From Leisingera aquaemixtae (GTDB lineage: Bacteria > Pseudomonadota > Alphaproteobacteria > Rhodobacterales > Rhodobacteraceae), in assembly GCF_019801145.1 (NCBI RefSeq), contig NZ_JAHVJQ010000012.1:56260-120259 (forward strand): a DNA stretch of 64,000 bases, in the 5' to 3' direction. The position numbers and the translations under genes are program-made. Every line of letters starts with the position of its first letter. Position 1 is the first letter of the stretch. Below the pieces are notes generated by a model. That model did not search any database. It was not told where the DNA came from and saw only the letters and a list, made by a program, of their open reading frames with translations. This document shows, piece by piece, positions 9,143-18,879 of this stretch.

Positions 9143-10317
9143 CAACGCCTCCATGCCTGTTGAAGGAGCGATTCTATTTCATCGTTAACTTGATTCAGTG
9201 AATCGACCGCACGGTCATAGGTTGACCTGTGAAACTGGGATCTTTCGACCTCGTAGACCGTCTGCTGGGTCAGCCCCGCATCGGAAATCGCGGTGGATTT
9301 CAGCATCGGGGCGACCATGACTTCCTCGCCAAACAGCTGCCGCAGGAATGCAACCACCTGTTGCTGCGGACCATCGTTCGGCTCGTACCGGTTGATCAGG
9401 AACCGCAGGAAATCGAACTCCAGCGCGGCCCCGGCGTTGGAAACCACATCCAGCAGTTCGGCGGACATCTGCAGGAACTGCGACATCGAGGCGATGTCGA
9501 GCATGTTCGGCACCACGGTGATGATCACGCCGGTCGAGGCGCAGAGCGCCGACATGGTGAGATACCCCAGCTGCGGCGGGCAGTCGAAGATGATCACGTC
9601 GTAATCCTTCTCGACCTCCTCCAACGCCGCCGCCATGCGCGAGAAGAACGCGGGCTGCACGTTGTTGATCAGCGCCTGCGGGGTCTCATGCTCGAACTCC
9701 TGCAGGATCAGCCCGCCGGGGGCCAGGTCCAGATTGGCGAAATAGGTCTGCTGGATGATCTGGCGCAGGGGCAGGGGGTCGTCATAGCGGATTGCGTCAT
9801 AAATCGTCCCTGTTTCGAGGAAATCGACCTCTGGCCGGTAGCCGAAAAGCGTCGTCAGCGACGCCTGCGGGTCGATATCCACCGCCAGCACCCGGTAGCC
9901 CTTGAGCGCCAGCCGCTGCGCGGTGTGGATCGACGAGGTGGTCTTGCCCGAGCCGCCCTTGAAGTTCAGGAACGACAGCACTTGCACCTTGTCGCCCTCG
10001 CGGCGGCCGCGCAGGTAGGTGCCGGGGGTCTTGGCCGCGGCATCCAGGATCTTGCGCATTTCCAGCAGATCGGCAGCGGAATAGTGGCGGCGGCCGCCGG
10101 GCGTGGTGTGCACCTCGGGGAATTTGCCGTCGAAATGCAGCTTGCGCAGGAAGCTGGGAGAGATCCCCAGCATTTCCGCCGCCTCGCCGGCGCTGAACAG
10201 GCGCAATTCTTTCCTTGCATCCGGTGCGAAACTGGCCAGCATGTGGCTGTTGAGGGCCGCACTGAGGTTCTCCGCGTTCTCGCGGATACGCTGATTGATG
10301 TGGAGTGCTACTGCCAC
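9142..10317 (-). CDS. repA: Plasmid partition ATPase RepA (ParA family)
   Basis: 391-residue ParA-type ATPase that segregates the replicon and represses its own operon. The N-terminal 110 residues contain a MerR-like DNA-binding region (LFSAGEAAEMLGISPSFLRKL). The Walker A motif KGGSGKTT is at 120-127, Walker A' is VDIDPQASLT and Walker B is VIIFDCPPQLG. The start is GTG with AGAGGG six bases upstream. It is the first gene of the operon, followed directly by repB through a TGATG overlap. Confidence 0.96.
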   Translation of the reverse strand: MAVALHINQRIRENAENLSAALNSHMLASFAPDARKELRLFSAGEAAEMLGISPSFLRKLHFDGKFPEVHTTPGGRRHYSAADLLEMRKILDAAAKTPGTYLRGRREGDKVQVLSFLNFKGGSGKTTSSIHTAQRLALKGYRVLAVDIDPQASLTTLFGYRPEVDFLETGTIYDAIRYDDPLPLRQIIQQTYFANLDLAPGGLILQEFEHETPQALINNVQPAFFSRMAAALEEVEKDYDVIIFDCPPQLGYLTMSALCASTGVIITVVPNMLDIASMSQFLQMSAELLDVVSNAGAALEFDFLRFLINRYEPNDGPQQQVVAFLRQLFGEEVMVAPMLKSTAISDAGLTQQTVYEVERSQFHRSTYDRAVDSLNQVNDEIESLLQQAWRR

Positions 10318-10370
10318 CTGCTGCCCTCTCGATAGTAACGCTGTTTTGCGTCAGCGCCTTATTTATCGTT

Positions 10371-10400
10371 TCTATACGCAATGCGAGCAGCGTTTTGCAA
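10371..10400 (-). promoter_or_regulatory. Likely repABC promoter with repeated GTTTTGC boxes
   Basis: Read leftward: -35 TTGCAA (10395-10400), 18-base spacer, -10 TATAGA (10371-10376), giving a 5' leader of about 45 bases before the repA GTG. The heptamer GTTTTGC occurs twice on the + strand, at 10343 and 10392, bracketing the promoter; these could be RepA operator half-sites. Confidence 0.55.
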
Positions 10401-10810
10401 TAGATTCCTTCATTTACAGGTTGCAGAAGGGCCGTGTGGCGGTCTGCCGGATTGCAAGGAAAACTGCAACTTTTCCGTTAACACGCTGAAATATATTCGT
10501 TTTCGCCGGTTTCCACCGCACGGGGCAGGGGCGGGCGCAAAACCCGGTGCGGCTTTGCATGATGCGCAGCCCATGGCTGCCGGGGTGAGTCGCGCCGGGC
10601 GCGGAAAATCCTGTGTTGCAGCAAAATCAGGCTCTAAACAGGGTTTGCGCCGGGCCGGAGGGGCAGGTCGTCCGGGCAGGGCCGGGCGAGGCAGACCGCG
10701 CCAGGACGGTTCCGCGGGCTGGAGTGTCGGTTTTTGCAACCGGATTTCGCAATCCTGCAGGTGAAACCCGATTCATTTGGTGAAACTCACCGTCAAAGGA
10801 GACCCCTGCG
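10401..10810. other. Intergenic stretch between divergent repA and the first mttB-like gene
   Basis: About 410 bases with no convincing gene. The part next to the mttB-like gene has two GGTGAAAC repeats (10760 and 10780 region), an inverted repeat GGTGA-AAC-TCACC and then an AAGGAG ribosome site. I see no clear sigma-70 promoter and no known riboswitch. Confidence 0.5.
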
Positions 10811-12367
10811 ATGACTGAGCAAGCCACTGCCACCCGCGCCCGCTCCGGCGGCCGCAACGCCCGCCGCGCCCTGCGCACCGCCCCCAAGTTCGACATGCTG
10901 CCGGGCCTCACCCGCAATATTCCCTGGTGCGAGGTGATGGACGGCGCCCAGGTCGAGATGATCGACAACGCCTCGATGGATATTTTGGAAAACGTGGGCG
11001 TCCAGTTCCGCGACCCGATCGCACTGGAGGACTGGAAACGCGCCGGCGCCAAGGTCGTGGGCGAACTGGTCTATCTGGACCGCGGCCTGGTGCGCGAGTT
11101 GATCAAGACCATCCCCAGCGACTTCACCTATCACGCGCGCGACCCGAAAAAGAACGTGCGCCTGGGCGGCAAGCATTCGATCTTTGTGCCGATGACCGGC
11201 GCGCCGTTCCTGCGCGATCTCGATGATGTGCGCCGCAACCCGATGCTGGACGACCTGGCGATGTTCCACAAGCTGGCGCATATGATGCCGGCCCTGCACT
11301 CCTCGGCGCATCACATCGTCGAACCTTATGACCATCCGATCAGCCAGCGCCATCTGCGGATCACCTATTCGTCGATGAAATACTCCGACAAGATGTTCAT
11401 GGGTATGACCACCAGCCCCAAGAACGCCGAGGACGTGATGGACATGTGCGCCATTCTGTTCGGCGAGGAGTTCCTGGAGGATCACCCGGTCACCACCGGC
11501 AACTGCAACGGCAACTCGCCGCTGGTCTGGGATGAAACCATGCTGGGCGCGATGCGGGCCTTCTGCAAGCGCAAGCAGCCGGTGCTGTGCTCGCCCTTTG
11601 TTCTGGGCGGCGCCAACACCCCGGCCTCGGTCCCCGCCACCGTGGCGCAGTTGAATGCCGAGGCGCTGTCGGCGCTGGCTTACACTCAGGTGATCCGCAA
11701 GGGCGCGCCGGCGATCTACGGCCATTACCTGTCGACCGTCAGCATGAAATCCGGCGCGCCGATGGCGGGCACGCCGGAGATCAGCCTGATGAACTTCATG
11801 ATCGGCCAGATGGCGCGCTACTACAACGTGCCGTGGCGCACCTCCAACACCCTGGGCGGGGCCAAGACGTTCGACGCGCAGGCGGGGTACGAATCCGCCA
11901 CCACCCTGTCGGCGGTGATCCATGCGGGCGCCAACTACATCTGGCACTCGGCAGGCTGGAACGAGGCCGGCATGCACTGCTCTGTCGCCAAGTTCATCGT
12001 CGATGCGGAGCAATGCGCGATGGCTTACCGGATGGCGGAAGGCCCCAAGTGGCACGACTTCGACCAGGCCATTGCCGCGGTTCCGGATGTCGGCCCCGGC
12101 GGCCACTACCTGGGCCACCCGCACACTCAGGAGAACTTCCAGGAGGCGTTCTTCATGCCGGAGCTGTTCGACAACAACTCGATCGAGCAATGGCAGGCCG
12201 AGGGCAGCGTCGAGATCACCGAACGCGCCCTGACCCGCGCCAAGAAGCTGCTGGCGGAGTACCAGGAGCCGAAGCTGGACGAGGCCAAGAACGAAGAACT
12301 GCTGGATTACATCGCCCGGCGCGAGCGGGAAATCCCCGCCGCGGATGAGCTGAACCAGAGCTACTAG
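10811..12367 (+). CDS. Trimethylamine methyltransferase (MttB) family protein, non-pyrrolysine, copy 1
   Basis: 518 residues, the usual MttB length, with no in-frame amber codon, so this is a non-pyrrolysine member. Characterised relatives (MtgB, MtpB, MtcB) transfer a methyl group from glycine betaine, proline betaine or carnitine to a corrinoid protein. The N-terminus is Arg/Gly-rich ([13 protein letters not shown]), a feature shared with the two other copies here. The next gene downstream is hpbD, so a proline-betaine-type substrate is the first guess. No corrinoid protein, reactivase or methyl-corrinoid:THF transferase gene is in the window. A strong terminator follows. Confidence 0.85.
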   Translation: MTEQATATRARSGGRNARRALRTAPKFDMLPGLTRNIPWCEVMDGAQVEMIDNASMDILENVGVQFRDPIALEDWKRAGAKVVGELVYLDRGLVRELIKTIPSDFTYHARDPKKNVRLGGKHSIFVPMTGAPFLRDLDDVRRNPMLDDLAMFHKLAHMMPALHSSAHHIVEPYDHPISQRHLRITYSSMKYSDKMFMGMTTSPKNAEDVMDMCAILFGEEFLEDHPVTTGNCNGNSPLVWDETMLGAMRAFCKRKQPVLCSPFVLGGANTPASVPATVAQLNAEALSALAYTQVIRKGAPAIYGHYLSTVSMKSGAPMAGTPEISLMNFMIGQMARYYNVPWRTSNTLGGAKTFDAQAGYESATTLSAVIHAGANYIWHSAGWNEAGMHCSVAKFIVDAEQCAMAYRMAEGPKWHDFDQAIAAVPDVGPGGHYLGHPHTQENFQEAFFMPELFDNNSIEQWQAEGSVEITERALTRAKKLLAEYQEPKLDEAKNEELLDYIARREREIPAADELNQSY

Positions 12368-12382
12368 GCTTCCTCCCCGACT

Positions 12383-12418
12383 GGCCCGCCCTGAACGATA
12401 GAGGGCGGGCCTTTTTTT
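12383..12418 (+). terminator. Intrinsic terminator after mttB-like copy 1
   Basis: Perfect 10-bp stem (12383-12392 with 12402-12411), nine-base loop, then seven T residues. hpbD starts only 18 bases later, so hpbD needs read-through or has a promoter overlapping this element. Confidence 0.9.
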
Positions 12419-12435
12419 CCATCAGGGCAAAACAC

Positions 12436-13539
12436 ATGAAAATCGCGGAAATCCATATCTATCAGCATGATCTGCCGGTGAAAAACGGCCCCTACACCAT
12501 GGCCAATGCCGAGGTCTGGGCGCTGGACACGACGCTGGTGAAACTGGTGGCCGACAACGGGCAGACCGGCTGGGGCGAAACCTGCCCGGTCGGCCCCACC
12601 TACGCCGAGGCCCATGCCGGCGGCGCACGGGCGGCGCTGATTGCGATGGCCGAGGGCCTGATCGGTGCTGAGGTGGCGCCCGTGACCCTGCACCGGCGGA
12701 TGGACGGGCTGTTGAACGGCCACAACTACGCCAAGGCTGCCATCGACATTGCTGCGCATGATCTGCTGGGCAGGCACTTGGGGGTCAGCGTCTCAACCCT
12801 CTTGGGCGGCGCGGCCACGGACCGGGTGCCGTCCTACTATGCCACCGGCGTCGGTGCCCCGGACGACATTGCGCGCCTCGCGGCAGAGAAACTGGAAGAG
12901 GGCTATCCCCGCCTTCAGATCAAGGTCGGCGGCCGCCCGGTGGAGTTGGATATCGAGACCATCTGCAAGGTGTGGGAGAAGATCGGCGGTTCGGGGATGC
13001 GGCTGGCGGTCGATGGCAACCGCGGCTGGACCACGCGGGACGCGCTGCGCGTCAGCCGCGAATGCCCCGATGTGCCTTTCATCATGGAACAGCCCTGCAA
13101 CACGCTGGAAGACCTGCAGAAAATCCGCCCGCAGATCAGCCACGGTCTCTATATGGACGAAAACAGCACCAGCCTGAACACGGTGATCACCGCGGCCGGA
13201 ACCGGGCTGGTGGACGGCTTCGGCATGAAGGTCACCCGCATCGGCGGGCTGCATCCGATGCGCGCCTTCCGCGACATTTGCGAGGCCCGCAACCTGCCGC
13301 ATACCTGCGATGACAGCTGGGGCGGCGACATCATTGCTGCCGCCTGCACCCACGTCGGCGCCACCGTGAAGCCGGGGCTGCTGGAGGGCGTCTGGCTCGC
13401 CGCCCCCTATATCGAAGGCAACTATGACGCGGAAAACGGCATCCGCATCGAGGGCGGCCATATCGCGGCGCCGCAGGGGCCGGGCCTGGGCATCACCCCG
13501 GACGAGGGCCTGTTCGGCGCGCCGGTGGCATCCTTCTGA
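12436..13539 (+). CDS. hpbD: 4-hydroxyproline betaine 2-epimerase (enolase superfamily)
   Basis: 367-residue muconate-lactonising-type enolase, very similar along its length to Pelagibaca bermudensis HpbD, which epimerises trans-4-hydroxy-L-proline betaine and proline betaine at C2. The acid/base lysines fall at exactly K163 (QIKVGG) and K265 (GMKVTRIGG). The residues I recall around the quaternary ammonium are also at the same numbers: Y56 (PTYAEAH), D292-D293 (CDDSW) and W320 (EGVWLAAPY). Two SDR genes follow closely. A convergent operon carries enzymes for the D-hydroxyproline the pathway would produce. Assignment is strong for family and active site; the physiological substrate is inferred. 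Confidence 0.92.
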   Translation: MKIAEIHIYQHDLPVKNGPYTMANAEVWALDTTLVKLVADNGQTGWGETCPVGPTYAEAHAGGARAALIAMAEGLIGAEVAPVTLHRRMDGLLNGHNYAKAAIDIAAHDLLGRHLGVSVSTLLGGAATDRVPSYYATGVGAPDDIARLAAEKLEEGYPRLQIKVGGRPVELDIETICKVWEKIGGSGMRLAVDGNRGWTTRDALRVSRECPDVPFIMEQPCNTLEDLQKIRPQISHGLYMDENSTSLNTVITAAGTGLVDGFGMKVTRIGGLHPMRAFRDICEARNLPHTCDDSWGGDIIAAACTHVGATVKPGLLEGVWLAAPYIEGNYDAENGIRIEGGHIAAPQGPGLGITPDEGLFGAPVASF

Positions 13540-13552
13540 TTGGAGAGCATGA

Positions 13553-14287
13553 ATGGATTTTCAGGGAAAAGGCGCGCTGGTCACGGGGGCCGCGGGCGGC
13601 ATCGGGGCTGCCATTGTCCAGCGATTGCGCGCGGCAGGCGCCAGGGTTGCCGTCGCTGACCGCGACACCGCGGGGATCGAGGCCGAGGCGCATCTGCCGG
13701 GCGATCTGCTCGACGCCGAATACGCAGGCGCGCTGCCGCAGGCCGCCCATCTGGCGCTTGGGCGTTTGGACATTGTCATCAACAACGCAGGCGTCATCAC
13801 CCGCGGCCCGGTCACTGAAACCTCGGACGCCGACTGGGCGCTGTCGATGGGGGTGAATGTGGAGGCGCCGTTCCGCATCTGCCGCGCCGCGATCCCGATC
13901 CTGGCGCGCAACGGCGGCGGCGCCATCGTCAACACCGCGTCCTGCTGGGGCGGCAAAAATCCGGGGCCGGACCATGCGCTCTACTGCATGACCAAGGCGG
14001 CGATTGCGTCGCTGACGCAATGCATGGGGATGGATCACGCGCATCAGGGCATCCGTATCAACGCGGTCTGCCCAAATGAGGTGAACACGCCGATGCTGCG
14101 CACAGGGTTCGAAAAGCGCGGCTTCGACCCGGACACCGCGGTGGCGGAGCTGGGCAGGACGGTGCCGCTGGGCCGGATTGCCGAGCCGGAGGATATCGCC
14201 GATGTAGTGCTGTTCCTGGCATCAGACGCGGCGCGCTACATGTGCGGCGCGCTGGTGGAGGTGAACGGCGGGAAACCGGTGTCATGA
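13553..14287 (+). CDS. SDR-family oxidoreductase 1
   Basis: 244-residue classical short-chain dehydrogenase: TGAAGGIG cofactor loop, NNAG at the end of the Rossmann core, and catalytic Ser with YCMTK (Tyr-x3-Lys). It follows hpbD by 13 bases with a GGAGAG ribosome site, so it belongs to the betaine operon. The substrate is unknown; a hydroxyl or imine intermediate from ring degradation is a possibility only. Confidence 0.85.
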   Translation: MDFQGKGALVTGAAGGIGAAIVQRLRAAGARVAVADRDTAGIEAEAHLPGDLLDAEYAGALPQAAHLALGRLDIVINNAGVITRGPVTETSDADWALSMGVNVEAPFRICRAAIPILARNGGGAIVNTASCWGGKNPGPDHALYCMTKAAIASLTQCMGMDHAHQGIRINAVCPNEVNTPMLRTGFEKRGFDPDTAVAELGRTVPLGRIAEPEDIADVVLFLASDAARYMCGALVEVNGGKPVS

Positions 14288-15018
14288 TGCGGTTTCAGGG
14301 CAAGGTGGCGCTGGTCACCGGCGGCCGCAGTGGCATCGGCCAGGCAATCGCCCGGAGGCTGGCAGGCGAGGGCGCGCGGGTGTTCACCGCGCAGCGCGGC
14401 GCGGATGCGGAATTCGAGGCGATCCCGGCCGATTTCACCGACCCGGACAGCCCCGCGCAGGCGGTGGCGGAGGCCGTGGACAGGGCAGGGGGCCTTGATG
14501 TGCTGGTCAACAATGCCGGCATGATGCAGGAGGCGCGGGTCGAGGACATGAGCCTTGCCGACTGGCAGCGCAATCTGACCGTGAACCTGACCGCGCCCTT
14601 CCTAATGATCCAGGCGGCGCTGCCCCACTTGCGCAAGTCCCGCGGCAGCATCGTCAACACCGGCTCTATCGAGGGGTTGGGCAGCAATCCCGGCCACGCC
14701 GCCTATTGCGCCTCCAAGGCCGGGCTGCACGGGCTCACCCGCGCGGTTGCGGTGGATCACGGGCACGAGGGCATTCGCTGCAACGCGGTGGCGCCGGGCT
14801 GGATCGATACCGAGCTGAACCTGGACTTCATCGACGCGATGCCGGATCCGGAGGCCTTCCGCCGAGATATTACCCGCATCCACCCGGTTGCCCGCACCGG
14901 CAAGCCGGAGGAAGTGGCGGCGCTGGTGGCCTTTCTGGCCTCTGAAGATGCGGGCTTCATCACCGGTCAGGTCTACACCGTCGACGGCGGACGGATGGCC
15001 AAGCTGAGCCTGCCCTGA
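14284..15018 (+). CDS. SDR-family oxidoreductase 2
   Basis: 244 residues, second short-chain dehydrogenase, with [12 protein letters not shown] and YCASK motifs. The ATG overlaps the stop of the preceding SDR (ATGA; a second ATG follows at once). A tandem pair of SDRs behind hpbD suggests successive redox steps or two stereospecific enzymes for hydroxylated products. Substrate unknown. Confidence 0.85.
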   Translation: MMRFQGKVALVTGGRSGIGQAIARRLAGEGARVFTAQRGADAEFEAIPADFTDPDSPAQAVAEAVDRAGGLDVLVNNAGMMQEARVEDMSLADWQRNLTVNLTAPFLMIQAALPHLRKSRGSIVNTGSIEGLGSNPGHAAYCASKAGLHGLTRAVAVDHGHEGIRCNAVAPGWIDTELNLDFIDAMPDPEAFRRDITRIHPVARTGKPEEVAALVAFLASEDAGFITGQVYTVDGGRMAKLSLP

Positions 15019-15027
15019 GCAGAAAAA

Positions 15028-15050
15028 CGGGCCTCCAAGGCCCGGATCCT
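15028..15050 (+). terminator. Terminator after the hpbD-SDR operon
   Basis: Stem CGGGCC/GGCCCG (15028-15033 with 15039-15044), five-base loop, followed by a pyrimidine run. It ends the rightward operon just before the convergent FAD-oxidase gene. Confidence 0.6.
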
Positions 15051-15052
15051 TC

Positions 15053-15106
15053 TTCATCTGGCTGAAAATATCCCGGGGGAGGCCGCAGGCCGGGGGCAGC
15101 GCCCCC
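15053..15106. repeat. Dispersed intergenic repeat, copy A
   Basis: TTCATCT, then GAAAATATCCCGGGGGAG, then GC-rich hairpins (GGCC-GCA-GGCC and GGGGGC-AGC-GCCCCC). A related element with TTCATCT and GAAATACTCCGGGGAG occurs at 43067-43117. Both lie directly behind a rightward gene and before a convergent leftward gene. Confidence 0.55.
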
Positions 15107-15114
15107 TCAACCTG

Positions 15115-16455
15115 CTATTCCTTGCCGGACCGCCATTCCTTCCACCGCAGATAGGTATTCGCGCCAAGCGAGGCGAAGGGTTCCGGCGGCAGTTTGGGCG
15201 GCATCGGCTGGGCCAGGAAATGGCTGGCGACCGGAGACCTGCCCTGCATCAGCAGTTCGGCAATGCCCATCCCCTGCAGGGTGCCGCGGGCGATGCCGAG
15301 GCCGTTCTGGCAGCATGCGGAATAGACGCCCTGGTCCAGCTCTCCGAACGCCGCAGATCCGTTGCGGCTGAGGCAGAGCATACCGGCCCAGCGGTGCTCC
15401 ATCCTGACGCCGTCCAGCTGCGGAAACCGCTCCTTGAACTTGCGGTCCTGCACCCGGCCGGCGCGGCGCAGGCGCATCTCGCTGGTTTCAATCGTTGGAT
15501 GAAAGCTGGAGCAGGTGCGGACCAGGATCCTGTCACCGTAGGAGCCGGAAATCCGCCGCACAGAGGTGCCCATCGGGTCCGCGGGCGTGACCGACCAGCG
15601 GGGCGTGCCGCCCAGCCGTTTGATCTGCTCCGGCGTCAGACGTTCGGTCATCGAGGCATAAAGGCAGATGTGCATCAGGCGGCGCTGGTAGAAACCGAAG
15701 CTTTCCAGGTGGCCGTTGTTGGCCAGGATCACGCTGCCGGTGCTGATGCGGCCCTTCGGGGTGCTGACGCTCCAGCCGTTGCCCTGTTTCCGGAACCCGG
15801 TGGCAGGAGTGTTTTCAAAGACGCTGATCTGCCCTGCCAGATGCGCCGACAGGGCGCGGATATAGGCGGCGGGCTGGATCATCACCGTGCCCGGCGCATA
15901 AAGGCCGGAAGTGTAATGAGGGCTGCCGGTGCGGTTCTGCATCTCCTGCCGGTTCAGCAGCTGATGCGGCTCGCCCAGCCGTTCCAGATGGGCGGCGAAA
16001 TCGCGGTTGTGCCGGTCGCCTGCGGGGGTGGCGGCGGCGTTGATCTTGCCTGCGGGGTCGAACATCTCCTGCGGCAGGGCGCAGTCCTCGGCCACTTCGG
16101 TGGCAAAGGCGATGGCCTTGCGGTTCATGGCAATCGCGGCCTTGTCGGCCTCTAGCCCCGATCCGGCGTAGTTGTCGGAGGCCAGATCATGCGGCAGGTC
16201 GATCATGAAGCCGGAATTGCGCCCGGCGGAGCTTTCGGCGAACCGCCCGGCCTCCAGCAGCGCCACCTTCAGCGAAGGGTCCAGCTGGTGCAGGCGGCGG
16301 GCGGCGGAAAGGCCCGCAAATCCGCCGCCGATGATGGTCACATCGGCGGTCAGATCACGGTCCAGCACCGGCAGCGCGTCCTGCGGCGGCAGGATGGCAT
16401 TCCATCCCGCCGCGCCGGTCTGCCGGGGCAGGCGTCTGGCGGTGTAGGCGGTCAA
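15115..16455 (-). CDS. FAD-dependent amino-acid oxidase/dehydrogenase, HypO-like
   Basis: 446-residue DAO-family flavoprotein with the FAD fingerprint TIIGGGFAGLSAARRL near residue 40 and a SAGRNSGF segment as in PuuB-like oxidases. Last gene of the leftward GntR-DHDPS-ALDH operon. By analogy with the Sinorhizobium hydroxyproline (hyp) operon it probably oxidises cis-4-hydroxy-D-proline to pyrroline-4-hydroxy-2-carboxylate; this is inferred from context. The start is a TTG overlapping the aldehyde dehydrogenase stop (TTGA), with GAGG seven bases upstream; the next in-frame ATG would remove the FAD fingerprint, so TTG is preferred. Confidence 0.8.
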   Translation of the reverse strand: MTAYTARRLPRQTGAAGWNAILPPQDALPVLDRDLTADVTIIGGGFAGLSAARRLHQLDPSLKVALLEAGRFAESSAGRNSGFMIDLPHDLASDNYAGSGLEADKAAIAMNRKAIAFATEVAEDCALPQEMFDPAGKINAAATPAGDRHNRDFAAHLERLGEPHQLLNRQEMQNRTGSPHYTSGLYAPGTVMIQPAAYIRALSAHLAGQISVFENTPATGFRKQGNGWSVSTPKGRISTGSVILANNGHLESFGFYQRRLMHICLYASMTERLTPEQIKRLGGTPRWSVTPADPMGTSVRRISGSYGDRILVRTCSSFHPTIETSEMRLRRAGRVQDRKFKERFPQLDGVRMEHRWAGMLCLSRNGSAAFGELDQGVYSACCQNGLGIARGTLQGMGIAELLMQGRSPVASHFLAQPMPPKLPPEPFASLGANTYLRWKEWRSGKE

Positions 16456-17951
16456 TCCACGGCCTCGTCTGCATCGTCGGCCAGGTCGATCCAGATGGTT
16501 TTCAGCTGGGTGTACTGGTCATGGGCATGGACGGAGTTGTCGCGGCCGCCAAAGCCGGACTGTTTGTAGCCGCCGAAGGGCGTTGAGATGTCGCCCTCGC
16601 CAAAGCTGTTCACCGTCACCGTGCCTGCGCGGATCGCCCGCGCTCCGCGGATGGCGCGTTTTGCATTGGCGGTGAAGATCGAGGCGCAAAGGCCGTACTG
16701 GGTGTCATTGGCGATGCGGATCGCTTCGTCAAAGCCGGTGACTTCGATCACCGACAGCACGGGGCCAAAGATTTCCTCGCGCGCCAGCACCGCGTCATTG
16801 CCCGGCACCTCGACGACCGTGGCCTCGACAAAGGCGCCGTCATGCGCCTTGCCGCCCAGCACCACGTTTTCGGCCTGTTCCAGATAGCCGCAGACCTTGT
16901 CGAAATGCGCAGATGAAACCAGAGCGCCCATGCGGGTTTCCGGGTCCAGCGGGTCGCCGGTGTTCCAGGCCTTGGCGTGATGGGCTATGCGCTCCAGCAG
17001 CTCTGCCTTGACGTCCTTGTGCACGATCAGGCGCGACGAAGCCGAGCAGTTCTCGCCCATGTTCCAGAACGCGCCGTTCACGATATGCTGGGCCACCCGG
17101 TCCAGGTTCTCGGCGTCGTCCATCACGATGGCGGGGTTCTTGCCGCCCATCTCCAGCACCACTTCCTTGGCGTTGCTTTCCGCCGAATAGCTGAGGAAGC
17201 GCTTGCCGGTCACGGTGGAGCCGGTGAAGGAGACCATGTCGATATCCATGTGGCGGCCGATGGGTTCGCCCACCTCGGCGCCGCCGCCGGGCACCACGTT
17301 CAGCACACCGCGCGGCAGGCCGGCTTCCATTGCCAGCTCGGCCACCCGCAGCGCGGTCAGGGTGGTCTCGGCGGCGGGTTTCACCACCACGGAGCAGCCA
17401 GCGGCCAGCGCCGGGCCGATCTTCCACGCCAGCATCAGCAGCGGGAAGTTCCAGGGCAGCACCAGGCCGACCACGCCAATGGGTTCACGCACCACCATGG
17501 CGATGTGATCGTCCGACGCTGGCGAAACCTGGTCATAGATCTTGTCGATGGCTTCGGCGTGCCATTTCAGGCAGTGGATGGTCTCCGGCACATCGACGGT
17601 TTCGCAGTCATAGATGGTCTTGCCGCTGTCGAGGCTTTCCATCACCGCCAGTTCATGGGCGTTGCGGGTCATCAGCTTGGCAAGCCGGATCAGCACGTCC
17701 TTGCGTTCGGAGGGGTGCAGACGGGACCAGCGGCCGTCGTCGAAGGCTTCGCGCGCCTTCTCAACCGCGACATCCACATCCGCGGCACCGCATGCTGCGA
17801 TGTCCGCCAGCTTCTCGCCGGTTGCCGGGTTCACGGTCTCGAAGGTCTTGCCTGAAGCCGCCGGGCAAAACTTGCCGTCAATGAACGCACCTGTGGGCAG
17901 GTCCAGATTGGCGGCAATGGATTTGTATTCGTCCTGGGTCAGCAGCGTCAT
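16452..17951 (-). CDS. Aldehyde dehydrogenase, probable 2-oxoglutarate semialdehyde dehydrogenase
   Basis: 499 residues with the NAD(P)-aldehyde dehydrogenase hallmarks: PWNFPLLM, SFTGSTVTG, the general-base glutamate in LEMGGKNP and the nucleophile cysteine in GENCSASSR. Next to a DHDPS-family lyase and a D-amino-acid oxidase it most likely turns 2-oxoglutarate semialdehyde into 2-oxoglutarate (HypE role). That function is context inference; the family is certain. It overlaps the oxidase gene downstream and begins three bases after the lyase gene. Confidence 0.88.
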   Translation of the reverse strand: MTLLTQDEYKSIAANLDLPTGAFIDGKFCPAASGKTFETVNPATGEKLADIAACGAADVDVAVEKAREAFDDGRWSRLHPSERKDVLIRLAKLMTRNAHELAVMESLDSGKTIYDCETVDVPETIHCLKWHAEAIDKIYDQVSPASDDHIAMVVREPIGVVGLVLPWNFPLLMLAWKIGPALAAGCSVVVKPAAETTLTALRVAELAMEAGLPRGVLNVVPGGGAEVGEPIGRHMDIDMVSFTGSTVTGKRFLSYSAESNAKEVVLEMGGKNPAIVMDDAENLDRVAQHIVNGAFWNMGENCSASSRLIVHKDVKAELLERIAHHAKAWNTGDPLDPETRMGALVSSAHFDKVCGYLEQAENVVLGGKAHDGAFVEATVVEVPGNDAVLAREEIFGPVLSVIEVTGFDEAIRIANDTQYGLCASIFTANAKRAIRGARAIRAGTVTVNSFGEGDISTPFGGYKQSGFGGRDNSVHAHDQYTQLKTIWIDLADDADEAVD

Positions 17952-17954
17952 GGA

Positions 17955-18872
17955 TCAGCCCTCCGCCTCGATATCTGCGATTTTCTGTTTCAGCACCCGC
18001 ACGACCTGTTCCAGCGCGCGTTTGTCGTCCTTGTTCAGCCCCTTCAGCGGCGCCCGCATGGCACCGGCCGCGATGCCGTTCATGGTGACGCCGTGCTTGA
18101 TGGTCTGGATGAATTTGCCGCCCTGTTCGAGGACGCGCATCAGCGGCATCATTGCCGACATGATGCGGCGGCCCTTGGCAAAATTGCCCTCGATCACGCA
18201 GGCATTGTACAGCGCGACGTGCTCCTTCGGCAGGAAGTTCGAGCCGCCGCAGACCCAGAAGGGCGCGCCCCAGGCAAAGAATTCCAGCGCCTGGTCGTCC
18301 ATGCCGCAGCCCAGCTGGATGTGGGGGTAGTCGCGGGCCAGCAGGTGCACCCGGTTGATATCGCCGGAGCTTTCCTTGATGCCGCAGAAATTGCGGGAGC
18401 GCCCGACGCGGTCGAGGAACTCCTCTCCCATCATGGTGCCGGTGCGGTGCGGGTAGTTGTAGAGCATCACCGGCAGGTCAGCGGCCTTGTCGATGGCCAG
18501 CGCGTTCAGCGCGTTTTCGCGGTCGGTCGGGACCGAGTAGGGCGGCGAGGCCAGCAGGATCGAATCCGCGCCGATTTCCTTGGCGCCGGTCGCCAGAGCG
18601 ATGGAGTCGCTGGTCAGCATGGCGCCGGTGCCCACCACCAGCGGCAGGCGGCCCGCCAGCCGTTCATGGGTGAAACGGGCCAGCGCGATACGCTCCTCCA
18701 CGGTCTGGGCATAGTTCTCGCCCGTCGAGCCGCCGGAGATCAGCCCGTGCACGCCGTTCTCAACCAGGTATTCGATCACCTCGGCCAGCGCGTCCCAATT
18801 GACGCTGCCGTCCTCGAAATGGGGCGTCACGACGGGGGTGTATATCCCCTCAAACCGGAATATTGGGGTCAT
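17955..18872 (-). CDS. DHDPS/NAL-family lyase, probable pyrroline-4-hydroxy-2-carboxylate deaminase (HypD-like)
   Basis: 305-residue TIM-barrel protein with SGGSTGENY (substrate carboxylate loop), YNYP (catalytic Tyr) and the Schiff-base lysine in CGIKESSGD. In hydroxyproline degradation a DHDPS-family member removes water and ammonia from pyrroline-4-hydroxy-2-carboxylate to give 2-oxoglutarate semialdehyde, and the gene sits exactly with the expected partners (GntR, aldehyde dehydrogenase, FAD oxidase). The start MTPIFRFEGIYTPVVTP is chosen because it matches family N-termini and lies seven bases after the GntR stop with GGA upstream. Confidence 0.85.
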   Translation of the reverse strand: MTPIFRFEGIYTPVVTPHFEDGSVNWDALAEVIEYLVENGVHGLISGGSTGENYAQTVEERIALARFTHERLAGRLPLVVGTGAMLTSDSIALATGAKEIGADSILLASPPYSVPTDRENALNALAIDKAADLPVMLYNYPHRTGTMMGEEFLDRVGRSRNFCGIKESSGDINRVHLLARDYPHIQLGCGMDDQALEFFAWGAPFWVCGGSNFLPKEHVALYNACVIEGNFAKGRRIMSAMMPLMRVLEQGGKFIQTIKHGVTMNGIAAGAMRAPLKGLNKDDKRALEQVVRVLKQKIADIEAEG

Positions 18873-18879
18873 CTCGTCC

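Noticed and set aside
10793..12190. 465-codon leftward frame opposite the first mttB-like gene
   Set aside because: Shadow of a recognised MttB homologue; composition not protein-like.
10811..12367. Pyrrolysine-containing MttB
   Set aside because: None of the three MttB frames contains an internal amber codon, and no pyl genes are seen.
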